Made by a program: the position numbers and the translations under genes. DNA of 64,000 nucleotides from Methylotenera sp. GTDB taxonomy: Bacteria; Pseudomonadota; Gammaproteobacteria; Burkholderiales; Methylophilaceae. Position 1 is the stretch's first letter, and each line of letters begins with the position of its first letter. The stretch spans positions 146,790 to 210,789 of the forward strand of contig JAHRYP010000001.1 of assembly GCA_020622105.1 (NCBI GenBank). Reading direction: 5' to 3'. Of the stretch, positions 18,368 to 27,217 are shown piece after piece. Below the pieces are notes generated by a model that did not search any database, had not been told where the DNA came from, and worked only from the letters and a program-made list of their open reading frames with translations.

Positions 18368-18832
18368 TTAACTGCCGCCCTCAAACCCGATCTGCCGCCA
18401 TGCTTCATATAGTAATACGGCAGCTGAGTTTGATAAATTCAGGCTGCGGCTGTTAGGTAGCATCGGTAGGCGTACACGATGTTCAGGGCTGAATTCCGCA
18501 CGAATTTCTTCCGGTAAACCGCGTGTTTCCGGGCCGAATACAAATACATCGCCCTTTTCAAAAGTAATGTCTGCATGGCAGGTGCTGCCTTTGGTAGTGA
18601 GTGCAAACATGCGCTTTCCAGCTAAAGCCGCTTTACATTCTGCCCAATTTTCATGTACCTGCAAACTTGCATATTCGTGATAATCCAGACCGGCACGTTT
18701 AAGCTGTTTGTCTTCCAGTGAAAAGCCAAGTGGTTTTACCAGATGCAGATTTGCACCGGTATTGGCGCATAGTCTGATGATGTTGCCGGTATTCGGCGGT
18801 ATTTCCGGTTCAAATAAAACAATTGTAAACAT
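18368..18832 (-). CDS. trmL: tRNA (cytidine(34)-2'-O)-methyltransferase TrmL
   Basis: TrmL is a SPOUT methyltransferase that 2'-O-methylates the wobble base of leucine tRNAs. The 154-residue protein has [18 protein letters not shown] at the N-terminus. The knot-forming SAM-binding region includes [16 protein letters not shown]-type ([30 protein letters not shown]). It is convergent with gpsA and followed on its strand upstream by comF. Confidence 0.96.
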   Translation of the reverse strand: MFTIVLFEPEIPPNTGNIIRLCANTGANLHLVKPLGFSLEDKQLKRAGLDYHEYASLQVHENWAECKAALAGKRMFALTTKGSTCHADITFEKGDVFVFGPETRGLPEEIRAEFSPEHRVRLPMLPNSRSLNLSNSAAVLLYEAWRQIGFEGGS

Positions 18833-18853
18833 ATGAGCACTTCTATAAATTTA

Positions 18854-19573
18854 TCAGTGAGGTCTGGGGAGTGTTCTTGCAATCACCCAGCATTCTACAT
18901 GTGCCGCTCCCGCTTGTTTTAAAGTTTTGGCTAATTCATTCAAGCTGGCACCTGTGGTCATCACGTCATCAACCAGCGCAATGTTAAGTCCTTGCAGGTT
19001 TTTATCACACTGAAAAACGCCCCGTATGTTTTTGATACGTTCTTTTAACGGCAGGCTAGCTTGCGGTGGTGTAAGTCTGGTGCGCTGGCATGAAGTAAAG
19101 TCGAGTTTTATTTGTCTGTGCTTGCTGATAAGACGTGCAATTTCCAATGCCTGATTAAAGCCGCGCTGTTTAAGGCGTTCGTTATGCATCGGCATCGGCA
19201 TGATCAGGTCTGGTTGCGTATGATTATTCGGGGCAGCATCAAGCAAGTTTTTGATAAATAAAGACGCAAATGTATCTGCCAGATGCAGAGACTCTTTGTA
19301 TTTATAGTGTTGTAGCAGCCGGTCCAGCGGATAGTCATAGCTGAATAAGGCACGTGTCGCATCAAAGCTGGGTGCAGATTGCAGGCAATGACCGCAAATG
19401 TGGCCATCTGACAGCAGGCCGCATTGCGGACACTTTGGTGCGATATGCCAAGGTAAACTTTGCTGGCAATCACTGCAAAGTCCATATTCTCCACCTTTGT
19501 GGTTAGCGCATAGCATACAAGCTTGCTGCAGGATGGAATTGAAAATATGCTTAAATTTTAATCTATTGTTCAA
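18854..19573 (-). CDS. comF: ComF family phosphoribosyltransferase-like protein
   Basis: This 239-residue protein has an N-terminal zinc-ribbon-like region with paired cysteines (CMLC, CSDC, CPQC, CGHC) and a C-terminal type I phosphoribosyltransferase fold. The PRPP loop is IALVDDVMTTGASLNELA. ComF proteins are linked to DNA uptake, and this genome also has type IV pilus genes at 46-50 and 63 kb. The start is probably TTG 19573, as no ATG precedes the first cysteine pair with margin. It is divergent from bioB. Confidence 0.85.
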   Translation of the reverse strand: MNNRLKFKHIFNSILQQACMLCANHKGGEYGLCSDCQQSLPWHIAPKCPQCGLLSDGHICGHCLQSAPSFDATRALFSYDYPLDRLLQHYKYKESLHLADTFASLFIKNLLDAAPNNHTQPDLIMPMPMHNERLKQRGFNQALEIARLISKHRQIKLDFTSCQRTRLTPPQASLPLKERIKNIRGVFQCDKNLQGLNIALVDDVMTTGASLNELAKTLKQAGAAHVECWVIARTLPRPH

Positions 19574-19577
19574 AATT

Positions 19578-19606
19578 TGCAGGGCTTTTTGTTGACAAGG
19601 TATAAT
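19578..19606 (+). promoter_or_regulatory. Sigma-70 promoter of the biotin operon
   Basis: TTGCAG and a perfect TATAAT (ending about 19606) are 17 bases apart, about 80 bases upstream of the bioB start. A TTGACA lies inside the spacer but is wrongly placed for this -10. The comF start codon lies just to the left, so any comF promoter overlaps this region. Confidence 0.6.
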
Positions 19607-19642
19607 GCAAAATATTCAATAAGTTATCAAACCAGCGATATC

Positions 19643-19658
19643 CCGGATTTAAATCCGG
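19643..19658. promoter_or_regulatory. Perfect 16-bp palindrome in the bioB leader
   Basis: CCGGATTTAAATCCGG is fully self-complementary. It lies between the TATAAT and the bioB start, about 40 bases downstream of the -10. It could be an operator for a dimeric repressor or a leader hairpin. It does not match the E. coli BirA operator half-site TTGTAAACC. Confidence 0.55.
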
Positions 19659-19686
19659 TGCTAACGTTGTAAATAAGGAAACGCAC

Positions 19687-20724
19687 ATGCTTGAATCGGC
19701 AACAACATCACCGGTAGCTTCCAGTAACGAGGCTGTCATCAATACTGATCATCTTAAAGCCAATTTAGACAAATCATGCACGCCAAAAACAGTTAATCGC
19801 TGGAGCGTTGACGACATTGTCGCATTATTTGAGTTGCCGTTCAGCGATTTGATGTATCGCGCGCAAACCGTGCACCGTGAAAACTTTGATCCGAATGCGG
19901 TTCAGGTCAGCACTTTGCTATCAATTAAAACCGGTGGCTGTTCAGAGGATTGCGGTTATTGCCCGCAGGCAGCGCGTTATCATACCGAGGTTGAGAGCGA
20001 ACCGTTAATGGCATTGGATGATGTAGTTGCCGCCGCCAAAGAAGCTAAAGATAACGGGGCCAGCCGCTTCTGTATGGGTGCAGCATGGCGTGGCCCGAAA
20101 CAGCGTGACCTGGAACCAGTGCTGAGAATGATTGAGGAAGTGAAAGCTTTGGGTCTGGAGACCTGCGCTACTTTGGGCATGTTGAAGGAAGGTCAGGCTG
20201 AGCAGTTGAAAGAAGCCGGACTTGATTACTACAACCATAATCTGGACACAGCGCCGGAGTTCTATGGTGAAGTGATTACGACACGTACCTATCAAGACCG
20301 CTTGGAGACACTGGAGCGCGTACGTAGCCAGAACATTCACGTTTGCAGTGGCGGCATTATCGGGATGGGTGAGTCACGCAACCAGCGCGCTGGTCTGCTG
20401 GCGCAACTGGCTAACATGGAACAGCCGCCTGAGAGCGTACCGATTAACTTGCTGACTCAAGTTGAGGGCACGCCTTTGCACGGTACTGAAGAGTTAGATC
20501 ATCTGGAGTTTGTGCGCACGATTGCAGCGGCACGTATTACGATGCCAACCAGCTATGTGCGCTTATCAGCGGGTCGTCAAAGTATGAGTGAAGGTACGCA
20601 AGCGATGTGCTTTCTTGCCGGTGCTAACAGCATTTTCTACGGTGAAAAACTGTTAACTACAGGTAACCCGGAAGCCGATACGGATAAGCAGTTGTTTGCA
20701 AAACTTGGTATCAACAAAATTTAA
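19687..20724 (+). CDS. bioB: Biotin synthase
   Basis: BioB is the radical SAM enzyme that inserts sulfur into dethiobiotin. The 345-residue protein has the cluster-binding [10 protein letters not shown] (C-x3-C-x2-C), [29 protein letters not shown] and RLSAGRQSM for the second iron-sulfur cluster. About 35 residues precede the core, longer than E. coli BioB. The start has AAGGA 8 bases upstream. It is the first gene of bioBFHCD. Confidence 0.97.
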   Translation: MLESATTSPVASSNEAVINTDHLKANLDKSCTPKTVNRWSVDDIVALFELPFSDLMYRAQTVHRENFDPNAVQVSTLLSIKTGGCSEDCGYCPQAARYHTEVESEPLMALDDVVAAAKEAKDNGASRFCMGAAWRGPKQRDLEPVLRMIEEVKALGLETCATLGMLKEGQAEQLKEAGLDYYNHNLDTAPEFYGEVITTRTYQDRLETLERVRSQNIHVCSGGIIGMGESRNQRAGLLAQLANMEQPPESVPINLLTQVEGTPLHGTEELDHLEFVRTIAAARITMPTSYVRLSAGRQSMSEGTQAMCFLAGANSIFYGEKLLTTGNPEADTDKQLFAKLGINKI

Positions 20725-21882
20725 ATGTTAGCTGCTTTACAAAAAGAGCTTGAACAGCGCAAGGCTAATGGCCTGCTGCGTCAGCGCCGTTTACTGGACT
20801 CTCCGCAGGCAGAGCATATTGTTGCCAACCAGAAACCTTACCTGTCATTTTGCAGCAACGATTATCTAGGCTTGGCAAATCGTCCTGAGCTGATTGCCGC
20901 CATGCAAAAGGCAGCAGGTGATTCCGGTGTCGGCAGCGGTGCATCCAATCTTATTACCGGCCACCATCGCTACCATGATTCACTGGAAAAGCAGCTGGCC
21001 AAGTTTGTGGATTTACCAGCAGCACTATTATTCTCCACCGGTTATATGGCAAATATTGGTGTGATCGGTGCTTTGATGGGGCGTGGTGATGCTGTCTTTG
21101 CAGATAAATTGAATCATGCCTGTCTCAATGATGGTGCGTATTTTTCCTACGCAGACTTTCACCGTTACCCGCATAATGATGTTGCTGCATTGGAAAAGCT
21201 GTTGCAAGCAAGCCAAGCCAAACATAAGCTGATCGCTGCCGATGCGGTGTTCAGTATGGATGGCGACATTGCGCCTATCCCTGAGTATCTGGCACTGTGC
21301 GAGAAATATGATGCCTACCTGTATTTGGATGACGCACATGGTTTTGGCGTGTTGGGTGAGCATGGTCAAGGCAGCCTGAATCACTTCAAGATCAAGTCGC
21401 CGCGTATCATTGTCATGGCAACATTAGGCAAGGCGGCGGGTGTCGCCGGTGCTTTTGTTGCCGGTGAACAAGTGGTGATTGATTATCTGATTCAAAAAGC
21501 CAAAAGCTACGTATATTCAACACCGGCACCGCCGGCACTTTCTGCAACGCTGTCAGCTTCGGTGCAACTGATTGAGCAGGGCGATGATCTGCGTGCCAAT
21601 TTGAATGCCTTGATTGCTTACCTGAAAGCAAATCTAAAGCTCAAAAAATGGAAGCTGCTGGAATCAGATACTGCGATTCAACCATTGATTATCGGCGGCA
21701 ATGAGGAATCACTGGCGGTTAGCGAGTACTTGCAGACACATGGTATTCTGGTACCGGCGATACGTCCGCCTACCGTGCCGACAGGTACGGCAAGGCTGCG
21801 TATTTCATTATCGGCCGCTCATAGTCTGGATGATGTGAAGCAACTGGTAGCGGCAATTCATCAGGCAGAAAGTGTTTTATGA
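20725..21882 (+). CDS. bioF: 8-amino-7-oxononanoate synthase
   Basis: BioF is a PLP enzyme that condenses pimeloyl-ACP with alanine. The 385-residue protein has FCSNDYLGLANRPELI, GSGASNLITGHHRYHDSLE, YLDDAHGFGVLGEHGQG and the PLP-lysine region IIVMATLGKAAGVAGAFVAG. Its ATG directly follows the bioB stop codon (TAAATG), so translation is probably coupled. Confidence 0.97.
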   Translation: MLAALQKELEQRKANGLLRQRRLLDSPQAEHIVANQKPYLSFCSNDYLGLANRPELIAAMQKAAGDSGVGSGASNLITGHHRYHDSLEKQLAKFVDLPAALLFSTGYMANIGVIGALMGRGDAVFADKLNHACLNDGAYFSYADFHRYPHNDVAALEKLLQASQAKHKLIAADAVFSMDGDIAPIPEYLALCEKYDAYLYLDDAHGFGVLGEHGQGSLNHFKIKSPRIIVMATLGKAAGVAGAFVAGEQVVIDYLIQKAKSYVYSTPAPPALSATLSASVQLIEQGDDLRANLNALIAYLKANLKLKKWKLLESDTAIQPLIIGGNEESLAVSEYLQTHGILVPAIRPPTVPTGTARLRISLSAAHSLDDVKQLVAAIHQAESVL

Positions 21883-22697
21883 ATGTAACTGCAAATAATG
21901 TGCATGTAGAAACCATAGGCGCTGGGCCCAATCTGGTGCTGATTCACGGCTGGGGCATGAGTGGCGCCGTATGGCAGCCATTGGTGAAAAAGCTCAATAA
22001 ATCTTTTACTTTGCATATTGTTGATTTACCCGGTATGGGCTTCAGCCGCCCGATAGAACCGTTTCATCTGCATGCCGTTGCCGAGAAAGTGGCTGAAACC
22101 TTGCCTGCTGATGCTGACATTGTGGGTTGGTCACTTGGTGGGCAGGTAGCGATGCGTATCACGCTGGATTACCCAGACTTGGTACGCCGGTTGGTGCTGG
22201 TAGGTTCAACGCCATGCTTTGTAAATAAAAGTTTTGATCAGAGCAATACCGAATATAAAACCACTTGGGATTTAGGTATTGACCCGGACGTGTTCAGTAA
22301 CTTTGCTGACAGTGTCAATGAAGATTATCACAGGACGATGACGCAATTCCTGACCTTACAGTGCATGGGCGCGAGTGATGCGCGCAGTACAGTTAAGTTG
22401 TTGCGCAATAAATTCTCAGAGCGCCCGACACCATCGTCACAGGCGCTGTTCCGTGCGCTGAATATATTGCTGGAAACCGATTTGCGTGCGGAGGTTGAGC
22501 ATCTGCGTAAGCCGACATTGCTGATTCACGGTGACCGCGATACGCTGGCACCGGTACAGGCTGCACACTGGATGATGCAGAACCTGCCGACAGGTTTTCT
22601 GCGTGTGATGGCAGGTGCGTCACATGCACCATTTCTTTCACATCAGGAACATTTCATTGATGCGGTTGTACAGTTTTTAGAGCCGCCTACACAGTAA
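21879..22697 (+). CDS. bioH: Pimeloyl-ACP methyl ester carboxylesterase
   Basis: BioH removes the methyl group from pimeloyl-ACP methyl ester, ending the disguised fatty-acid cycle started by BioC. The 272-residue alpha/beta hydrolase has HGWGMSGAVW, the nucleophile elbow VGWSLGGQVA, the acid region HGDRDTLAP, and His in ASHAPFLSH. It overlaps bioF by ATGA. Its position between bioF and bioC confirms the role. Confidence 0.95.
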   Translation: MNVTANNVHVETIGAGPNLVLIHGWGMSGAVWQPLVKKLNKSFTLHIVDLPGMGFSRPIEPFHLHAVAEKVAETLPADADIVGWSLGGQVAMRITLDYPDLVRRLVLVGSTPCFVNKSFDQSNTEYKTTWDLGIDPDVFSNFADSVNEDYHRTMTQFLTLQCMGASDARSTVKLLRNKFSERPTPSSQALFRALNILLETDLRAEVEHLRKPTLLIHGDRDTLAPVQAAHWMMQNLPTGFLRVMAGASHAPFLSHQEHFIDAVVQFLEPPTQ

Positions 22698-22700
22698 TTT

Positions 22701-23612
22701 ATGATGACAGACGATATTTACCGCATCGATAAAGCGCGGGCGCGTGCTTCTTTTGGCCGCGCAGCCGAAACCTATGATGCCGCTGCAATATTGCAGAAAC
22801 AAGTGCGTGAGGAGATGCTGAATCGCCTTGATCTCGTGAAAATAAATCCGCAGTTTATTCTGGATGCAGGCTGCGGTACCGGGCTGGCAAGCCACGCCCT
22901 GCAAAAGCGTTATGCAAAGTCGCAGGTAGTGTCACTGGATTTCGCGCATCAGATGCTGCAGAAAACACGTAAGACACGTAGCCGCCTTGGCCTAGCCCAT
23001 CAGATCAAGTCCCTATTCAGCAATAAAAAACAAAACCTGCTATGTGCTGACATTGAGGCTCTACCTTTGGCGGATAGCAGTGTCGGTTTTGTCTGGTCAA
23101 ATCTGGCGATTCAGTGGTGCAATGATCTGGATGCCGCATTGCAGGAATTTCACCGAGTATTACAGCCTGAAGGTTTGCTCATGTTCAGTACATTTGGGCC
23201 AGATACATTGCGCGAGTTAAGGACTGCCAGCGATGCAGCAAGCGCTAGCAGTCATACCAGCGTAAGCAGGTTTATTGATATGCATGATATAGGCGATGCT
23301 TTGGTGCGTGCCGGGTTCAGTGCGCCGGTACTGGATGTTGAGCGGTTTACCCTGACTTATGATGATGTGAAAAGCGTGATGCGTGATTTAAAGAGTATCG
23401 GCGCACACAATGCAACAGATGGCCGTGCACGAGGTCTGCTTGGCCGCAGCTACTTTGCGAGGCTGGAAGCAGAATATGAACAGTTTCGGCAGCATGACGG
23501 TAAACTGCCAGCTACATTCGAAGTAGTATACGCACATGCCTGGCGTGCCAAAGATAATCCAAAATTCGAAGATGGAATTTCGCCCATCACTTTCAAACCC
23601 AGACAAAAGTAG
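22701..23612 (+). CDS. bioC: Malonyl-ACP O-methyltransferase
   Basis: BioC methylates malonyl-ACP so that the fatty-acid machinery can build pimelate. The 303-residue SAM methyltransferase has the glycine motif ILDAGCGTGLASHALQKRY and the family tract RASFGRAAETYDAAAILQKQV at the N-terminus. LADSSVGFVWSNLAIQWCNDL is the typical post-motif region. An internal basic stretch near residues 90-110 is an insertion compared with E. coli. It starts 3 bases after bioH. Confidence 0.95.
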   Translation: MMTDDIYRIDKARARASFGRAAETYDAAAILQKQVREEMLNRLDLVKINPQFILDAGCGTGLASHALQKRYAKSQVVSLDFAHQMLQKTRKTRSRLGLAHQIKSLFSNKKQNLLCADIEALPLADSSVGFVWSNLAIQWCNDLDAALQEFHRVLQPEGLLMFSTFGPDTLRELRTASDAASASSHTSVSRFIDMHDIGDALVRAGFSAPVLDVERFTLTYDDVKSVMRDLKSIGAHNATDGRARGLLGRSYFARLEAEYEQFRQHDGKLPATFEVVYAHAWRAKDNPKFEDGISPITFKPRQK

Positions 23613-23617
23613 CAGTC

Positions 23618-24277
23618 ATGCAGCAGTCATATTTTGTAGTGGGTACTGATACCAATGTAGGTAAAACCTATGTTGCTAGCGCTTTGCTCCGGTATTTTGT
23701 CAGCAGCGGTAAACGCGCGGTTGGTATGAAGCCCGTCGCATCAGGCTGTGAGTTGAGTGCGCATGGTATCTGGCAGGGGCAGCTGGTTAATGATGATGTA
23801 GTGGCATTATATGAAGCTGGCAATGTTCCAGCCGCATTGGAATTAATCAACCCTTACCATTTTGTGCCTGCGATTGCGCCACACATTGCCGCTGAAAAAG
23901 TCGGCGTTGAAATTGATGTGGATTTGATCTTGCGCAGTTACCATACCTTGGCAGAGATGGCCGATGTGGTAGTGGTTGAGGGTGCTGGCGGATTTTTTGT
24001 GCCTGTGAATAATCAGCAGACGCTGGCTGATCTTGCGGTTAAATTACAGCTACCGATCATACTGGTGGTTGGTATGCGTTTGGGCTGTATTAATCATGCC
24101 TTATTAACCGTTGAAGCTATTCAATCCAGAGGGTTAACGCTGGCCGGATGGGTGGCTAATCAGGTTGAGCCGGATATGCCGATGTTTGCCGAAAACCTTG
24201 CCAGTTTGCAGCAGCGTATTGCTGCTCCATGTCTGAGTGTGGTGCCTTGGCATGGTGAGGCTGAATTTAGCTTGTAG
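23618..24277 (+). CDS. bioD: Dethiobiotin synthetase
   Basis: BioD closes the ureido ring of dethiobiotin using CO2 and ATP. The 219-residue protein has the P-loop FVVGTDTNVGKTYVASAL, KPVASGCE, VVEGAGGFFVPVN and MRLGCINHALLTVEAI. It is the last gene of the operon. bioA, needed for the step between BioF and BioD, is not in the window. Confidence 0.97.
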   Translation: MQQSYFVVGTDTNVGKTYVASALLRYFVSSGKRAVGMKPVASGCELSAHGIWQGQLVNDDVVALYEAGNVPAALELINPYHFVPAIAPHIAAEKVGVEIDVDLILRSYHTLAEMADVVVVEGAGGFFVPVNNQQTLADLAVKLQLPIILVVGMRLGCINHALLTVEAIQSRGLTLAGWVANQVEPDMPMFAENLASLQQRIAAPCLSVVPWHGEAEFSL

Positions 24278-24334
24278 ATGGTCGCTCTCGTGTGATTTTT
24301 AAACTATTTTTTTATAAGTTTTCAGCTTGCGTTT

Positions 24335-24523
24335 CGCCTCTAGGCGAGTTTCTTTCTTTTGCTTAGCCAAAAGAAAGAAACCAAAGAAAAAGCTACCACC
24401 TGCCGCTTAATCCTCAATTTTGAATAAATCTTGAGCGGCAGCCGGAAACTCGCTAGCGCTTAGACAGCCGTCTGCCGAATACTCTCAAGATTTACTCAAA
24501 ATTGAGGCGCGTCAGCAGTGGGC
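24335..24523 (+). repeat. Structured intergenic repeat, copy B
   Basis: Hairpin 1 is CGCCT/AGGCG (24335-24346). Hairpin 2 is a perfect 14-bp stem (24348-24361 with 24368-24381) with loop CTTAGC, identical to copy A. A linker with AAAGAAAAAGCTACC follows. The inner arm pairs 24412-24435 with 24484-24507 (24 bp, one mismatch). It continues with 24436-24445 and 24468-24477 (10 bp, one mismatch) around a 22-base loop beginning AAACTCGCT and ending ACAG. The 24-bp arm is unrelated in sequence to copy A's arm, but pairing is kept. The outer closing stem is weaker here. Confidence 0.85.
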
Positions 24524-24623
24524 TCTATATGTTGGGTAAGTCTTGGTTATTAAAACACCTATATAGTTTAGCGATAAGTTATATAGCAGTTATTTAAAGC
24601 AGAAATGGTTGTGTCAAATTCAA

Positions 24624-24888
24624 CCCTTTCTACCGCGCTGAGTAGCGCAGACTTAATGGGGGATTTCGGCAAGCGGTTGTTTGAGCTCAATTGTTTTTAT
24701 TGGGCGAGTTTTCACAACAGAACAATTGCTTTAGCAATTCGTGATGTTGGGGAAGACCCTTGCGGTCTCCGATTGCCGCTCATTAAGGCGAGCAACGGAA
24801 GAAAGAGCGGTAGAGGGTAGCCTTTTCTTTTCCTCATTTCTTTTGGTTAAGCAAAAGAAATGAGGTCGCCAGCCGGGCGAGACCGGCT
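24624..24888 (-). repeat. Structured intergenic repeat, copy C (inverted, with extra hairpins)
   Basis: On the minus strand, hairpin 1 is AGCCGG/CCGGCT (24871-24888). Hairpin 2 is a perfect 14-bp stem (24832-24845 with 24852-24865) with element-strand loop CTTAAC. The linker AAAAGAAAAGGCTACCCTC is nearly that of copy A. The closing stem pairs 24624-24636 with 24807-24817 (2-base bulge). The inner arm pairs 24652-24660 with 24779-24787 and 24667-24676 with 24769-24778. The interior is longer than in A and B and carries extra hairpins, including AGACC-GCAA-GGTCT type and AATTGC/GCAATT. Confidence 0.82.
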
Positions 24889-24909
24889 ACTTAATTTGAG
24901 ACGTTGAAT

Positions 24910-26475
24910 TTACTGCGCCAACTGAGCTGATTCTACGACCACTTTGTAAAGCTGTACTTCTTTTGCACTGTTAACGCGTTCGCCAACTGCTACCTGATTG
25001 CGCTTACCGGCAGCTACACCGCGAATCGTTAACAGACCGCTTTGAGCAACAGCTCTGCCTGTTTGTGCATCGTACTTGATGACACGCACTTGAACGCGGT
25101 CAATGGCGGATGGCGTATTGTTCTGTACCACCGCATATAAATTCCCCGTGCCGTCTGCTTGCGCTCCAGACTGAATATATTTGGCAGGGTTACGCGGCAA
25201 ATCAAGGCGCACGGCACGTGCGACGGCATCTTTACCAATATCTGAATTAGAGCTGGCAGCTACTTGATAATGCTGCAATGCGCCATTGATGTCGCCGCGA
25301 CTTTCTGCAAGCTGGCCTAACAGGGCGTGTCCCGGTGCAGTGGGCAGCAGTTGATTGGCGCGCTTGAGATACGGTTCAGCTTCTGCTTTTTTACCCATGT
25401 TAAACAGCGCAATGCCGCTCTGAATGTGCGGTTTGAAATAATCCGGCTGCATTTTGATCGCTTTGTCATAGAAAGCCAGTGCTTCCTGATTCTTTTTCTG
25501 CGTTAACGCAATGTCACCTAACAGTTCCTGAAAGCGTGCTTCACGCGGTTCAATTGCAATCGCCTGATTGGCTAGGGTTTTGGCTTTATCGACATTTTTT
25601 TCGCCGAGTGCTTTTACAGCTTCGTCATAAGCTTTATAGGCACCTTGGCTAGCTCTGAGTTTTGCAGTTTTTTTCGCATAGATTTCTTTGCCCCATTCGC
25701 CGCCGGCACCTACCTGTGCCAGTGTTGCTTTGTTGGCTGCAACGCGCTCAGGTGAAGGCGGGTGACTGGCGAACAGACCCTCTATGAAGTTACTTTTACG
25801 GCCTGCACTCAAGCGCACAAAGGTTTCCTGCAAAGTCACGGCTGCTGTTGGATCATAGCCTGCCTTTTTCATGTATTGCATGCCGTAGAGGTCAGATTCG
25901 CTTTCTGCATCACGGCCATATTTGCTGTTAACCAGTTGTGCGCCAGCTTGTGCGCCGCCAACAATCAGGTTTGCGTAATCGGTATTCTGTGCGCCGATAC
26001 CAACCGCAATCATTGCGCCTTGCAGCATGATGCCGCGCTCCATGCCTTTTGCACCGTGACGCGCCGCAGCATGCACCATTTCATGCCCCATCACTGCCGC
26101 GAGTTCGGCTTCACTATTCAGCTCATAGAGCAGACCGCGGTTGAAAGCGATTTTACCGCCCGGCATCGCCCATGCGTTGGGTACGGAGTCATTGATGATC
26201 TTATATTCATAGGGTAGCTTGCGGTCAGAAACCGCGGCTAGTTTATCGCCTACACTTTGTACATAAGCTGTCAGTTCCGCGTCTAGCACATAATCACCAC
26301 CTTGAGATTGACGTGTAGGTGAGTAATTTTGAGTGCCGATAGCGATTTCTTTTTCTTCTGAAATCAACTGTACTTCACGTTTTTTAGTGACCGGATTCAC
26401 GCCGCAAGTGCTGACAGTCAGCACCAGTGCAAGTAGCGATAATACGGATAAGCGTCTTGGCAGGGTTTGTTTCAT
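24910..26475 (-). CDS. M48 family metalloprotease with C-terminal TPRs (BepA/LoiP-like)
   Basis: This 521-residue envelope protein has a signal sequence ending VSTC-G, a possible but atypical lipobox (Thr at -1). The M48 peptidase domain has HEMVH at 131-135 and a downstream glutamate ligand in ESESDLYG. It also has the SHPPSPERV segment. From about 290 there are several TPR repeats (NVDKAKTLANQAIAIEPREARFQEL, NQEALAFYDKAIKMQPDYFKP). BepA-type proteins survey BAM and LptD assembly in the periplasm, and lptD, lptE and surA are encoded nearby. The C-terminal 90 residues are not recognised. Confidence 0.85.
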   Translation of the reverse strand: MKQTLPRRLSVLSLLALVLTVSTCGVNPVTKKREVQLISEEKEIAIGTQNYSPTRQSQGGDYVLDAELTAYVQSVGDKLAAVSDRKLPYEYKIINDSVPNAWAMPGGKIAFNRGLLYELNSEAELAAVMGHEMVHAAARHGAKGMERGIMLQGAMIAVGIGAQNTDYANLIVGGAQAGAQLVNSKYGRDAESESDLYGMQYMKKAGYDPTAAVTLQETFVRLSAGRKSNFIEGLFASHPPSPERVAANKATLAQVGAGGEWGKEIYAKKTAKLRASQGAYKAYDEAVKALGEKNVDKAKTLANQAIAIEPREARFQELLGDIALTQKKNQEALAFYDKAIKMQPDYFKPHIQSGIALFNMGKKAEAEPYLKRANQLLPTAPGHALLGQLAESRGDINGALQHYQVAASSNSDIGKDAVARAVRLDLPRNPAKYIQSGAQADGTGNLYAVVQNNTPSAIDRVQVRVIKYDAQTGRAVAQSGLLTIRGVAAGKRNQVAVGERVNSAKEVQLYKVVVESAQLAQ

Positions 26476-26528
26476 TTTGGTGTGCTCGCAATATTCTGTA
26501 ATGGTATAACGTATAAGTGAAATTGAAG

Positions 26529-27203
26529 CTATCTGTAGAGTTTATATTGATGAATATATTCAATCACATTATCCGGAATTAAGTAGCGTACTGAATCCCC
26601 ATGCTGCAGGGCGTGACGTATGGCTGTGGATGAAATATCCAGTGCCGTTATCTGGCGCATGGTGACAAAGCCGGCCGCATGGTGATGCAGATCATCACTA
26701 TTCTCGGAGTAATGATTGTGTAAAAAGGTTTCCAGTGTTTTTGATAACTTATGTTCATGGCCACGCAGTTGTGGTCTTTGCACCAGCGCAATATGACATA
26801 AGCTGATGATTTCCTGCCAGCGATGCCAGGTGTCAAATTTTGTGAAGGCGTCGCTGCCCATAAAAAGCGTGATGCTGGTTTTTTCACCTAATTCTTCACG
26901 CAGACTGAGCAGGGTATCCAAGGTATAAGAAGCGCCAGTTCGGTGCAGTTCACGGTCATCAAAGATGAAACTGTCATTGTTGGCAATGGCCAGCTTTACC
27001 ATTGCAGCGCGTTGCTCGGCGCTGATGGCTGGAGCATCTTTATGTGGTGGGTTTGCTGCCGGTATGAAACGTACAGTGTCCAGATTTAGCGCATCTGCAA
27101 GCTCCTGTGCCATGCGCAAGTGCCCGAAATGAATGGGGTTGAACGTACCGCCGAGAATGCCAATGGCTGGCATTCTTGCTGTGAGGTTTGCGGCGGTGTT
27201 CAA
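26529..27203 (-). CDS. nadD: Nicotinate-nucleotide adenylyltransferase
   Basis: NadD adenylylates nicotinic acid mononucleotide in NAD synthesis. The 224-residue protein has the nucleotidyltransferase motif GILGGTFNPIHFGHLRMAQE, FIPAANPPHK, and the C-terminal ISSTAIRHAL (ISST-x-IR). The start is uncertain: TTG 27203 has AAGG upstream, while ATG 27173 (MPAIGILGG) matches the usual family N-terminus. It lies just downstream of proA. The usual following genes rsfS and rlmH are absent here. Confidence 0.95.
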   Translation of the reverse strand: MNTAANLTARMPAIGILGGTFNPIHFGHLRMAQELADALNLDTVRFIPAANPPHKDAPAISAEQRAAMVKLAIANNDSFIFDDRELHRTGASYTLDTLLSLREELGEKTSITLFMGSDAFTKFDTWHRWQEIISLCHIALVQRPQLRGHEHKLSKTLETFLHNHYSENSDDLHHHAAGFVTMRQITALDISSTAIRHALQHGDSVRYLIPDNVIEYIHQYKLYR

Positions 27204-27217
27204 TGCAGAGCCTTGTG

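Larger units (their letters stand above)
24278..24909. other. Gene-free gap holding two structured repeats
   Basis: These 632 bases between bioD and the M48 protease gene contain repeat copies B (plus) and C (minus), arranged with their 3' ends facing each other. Apart from these, the flanks are AT-rich. Open frames here read through hairpins and show no protein-like composition. Confidence 0.8.

Noticed and set aside
19592..19597. TTGACA upstream of bioB as the -35
   Set aside because: It is only 3 bases from the perfect TATAAT, and no -10 lies 16-18 bases downstream of it; TTGCAG at 17 bases fits better.
24605..24820. 71-codon plus-strand open frame
   Set aside because: It lies within structured repeat C and has no ribosome-binding site or protein-like composition.
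26529..27203. Missing rsfS-rlmH after nadD as a sign of deletion
   Set aside because: Gene order varies among betaproteobacteria and both genes may be elsewhere; nothing in the sequence shows a deletion scar.
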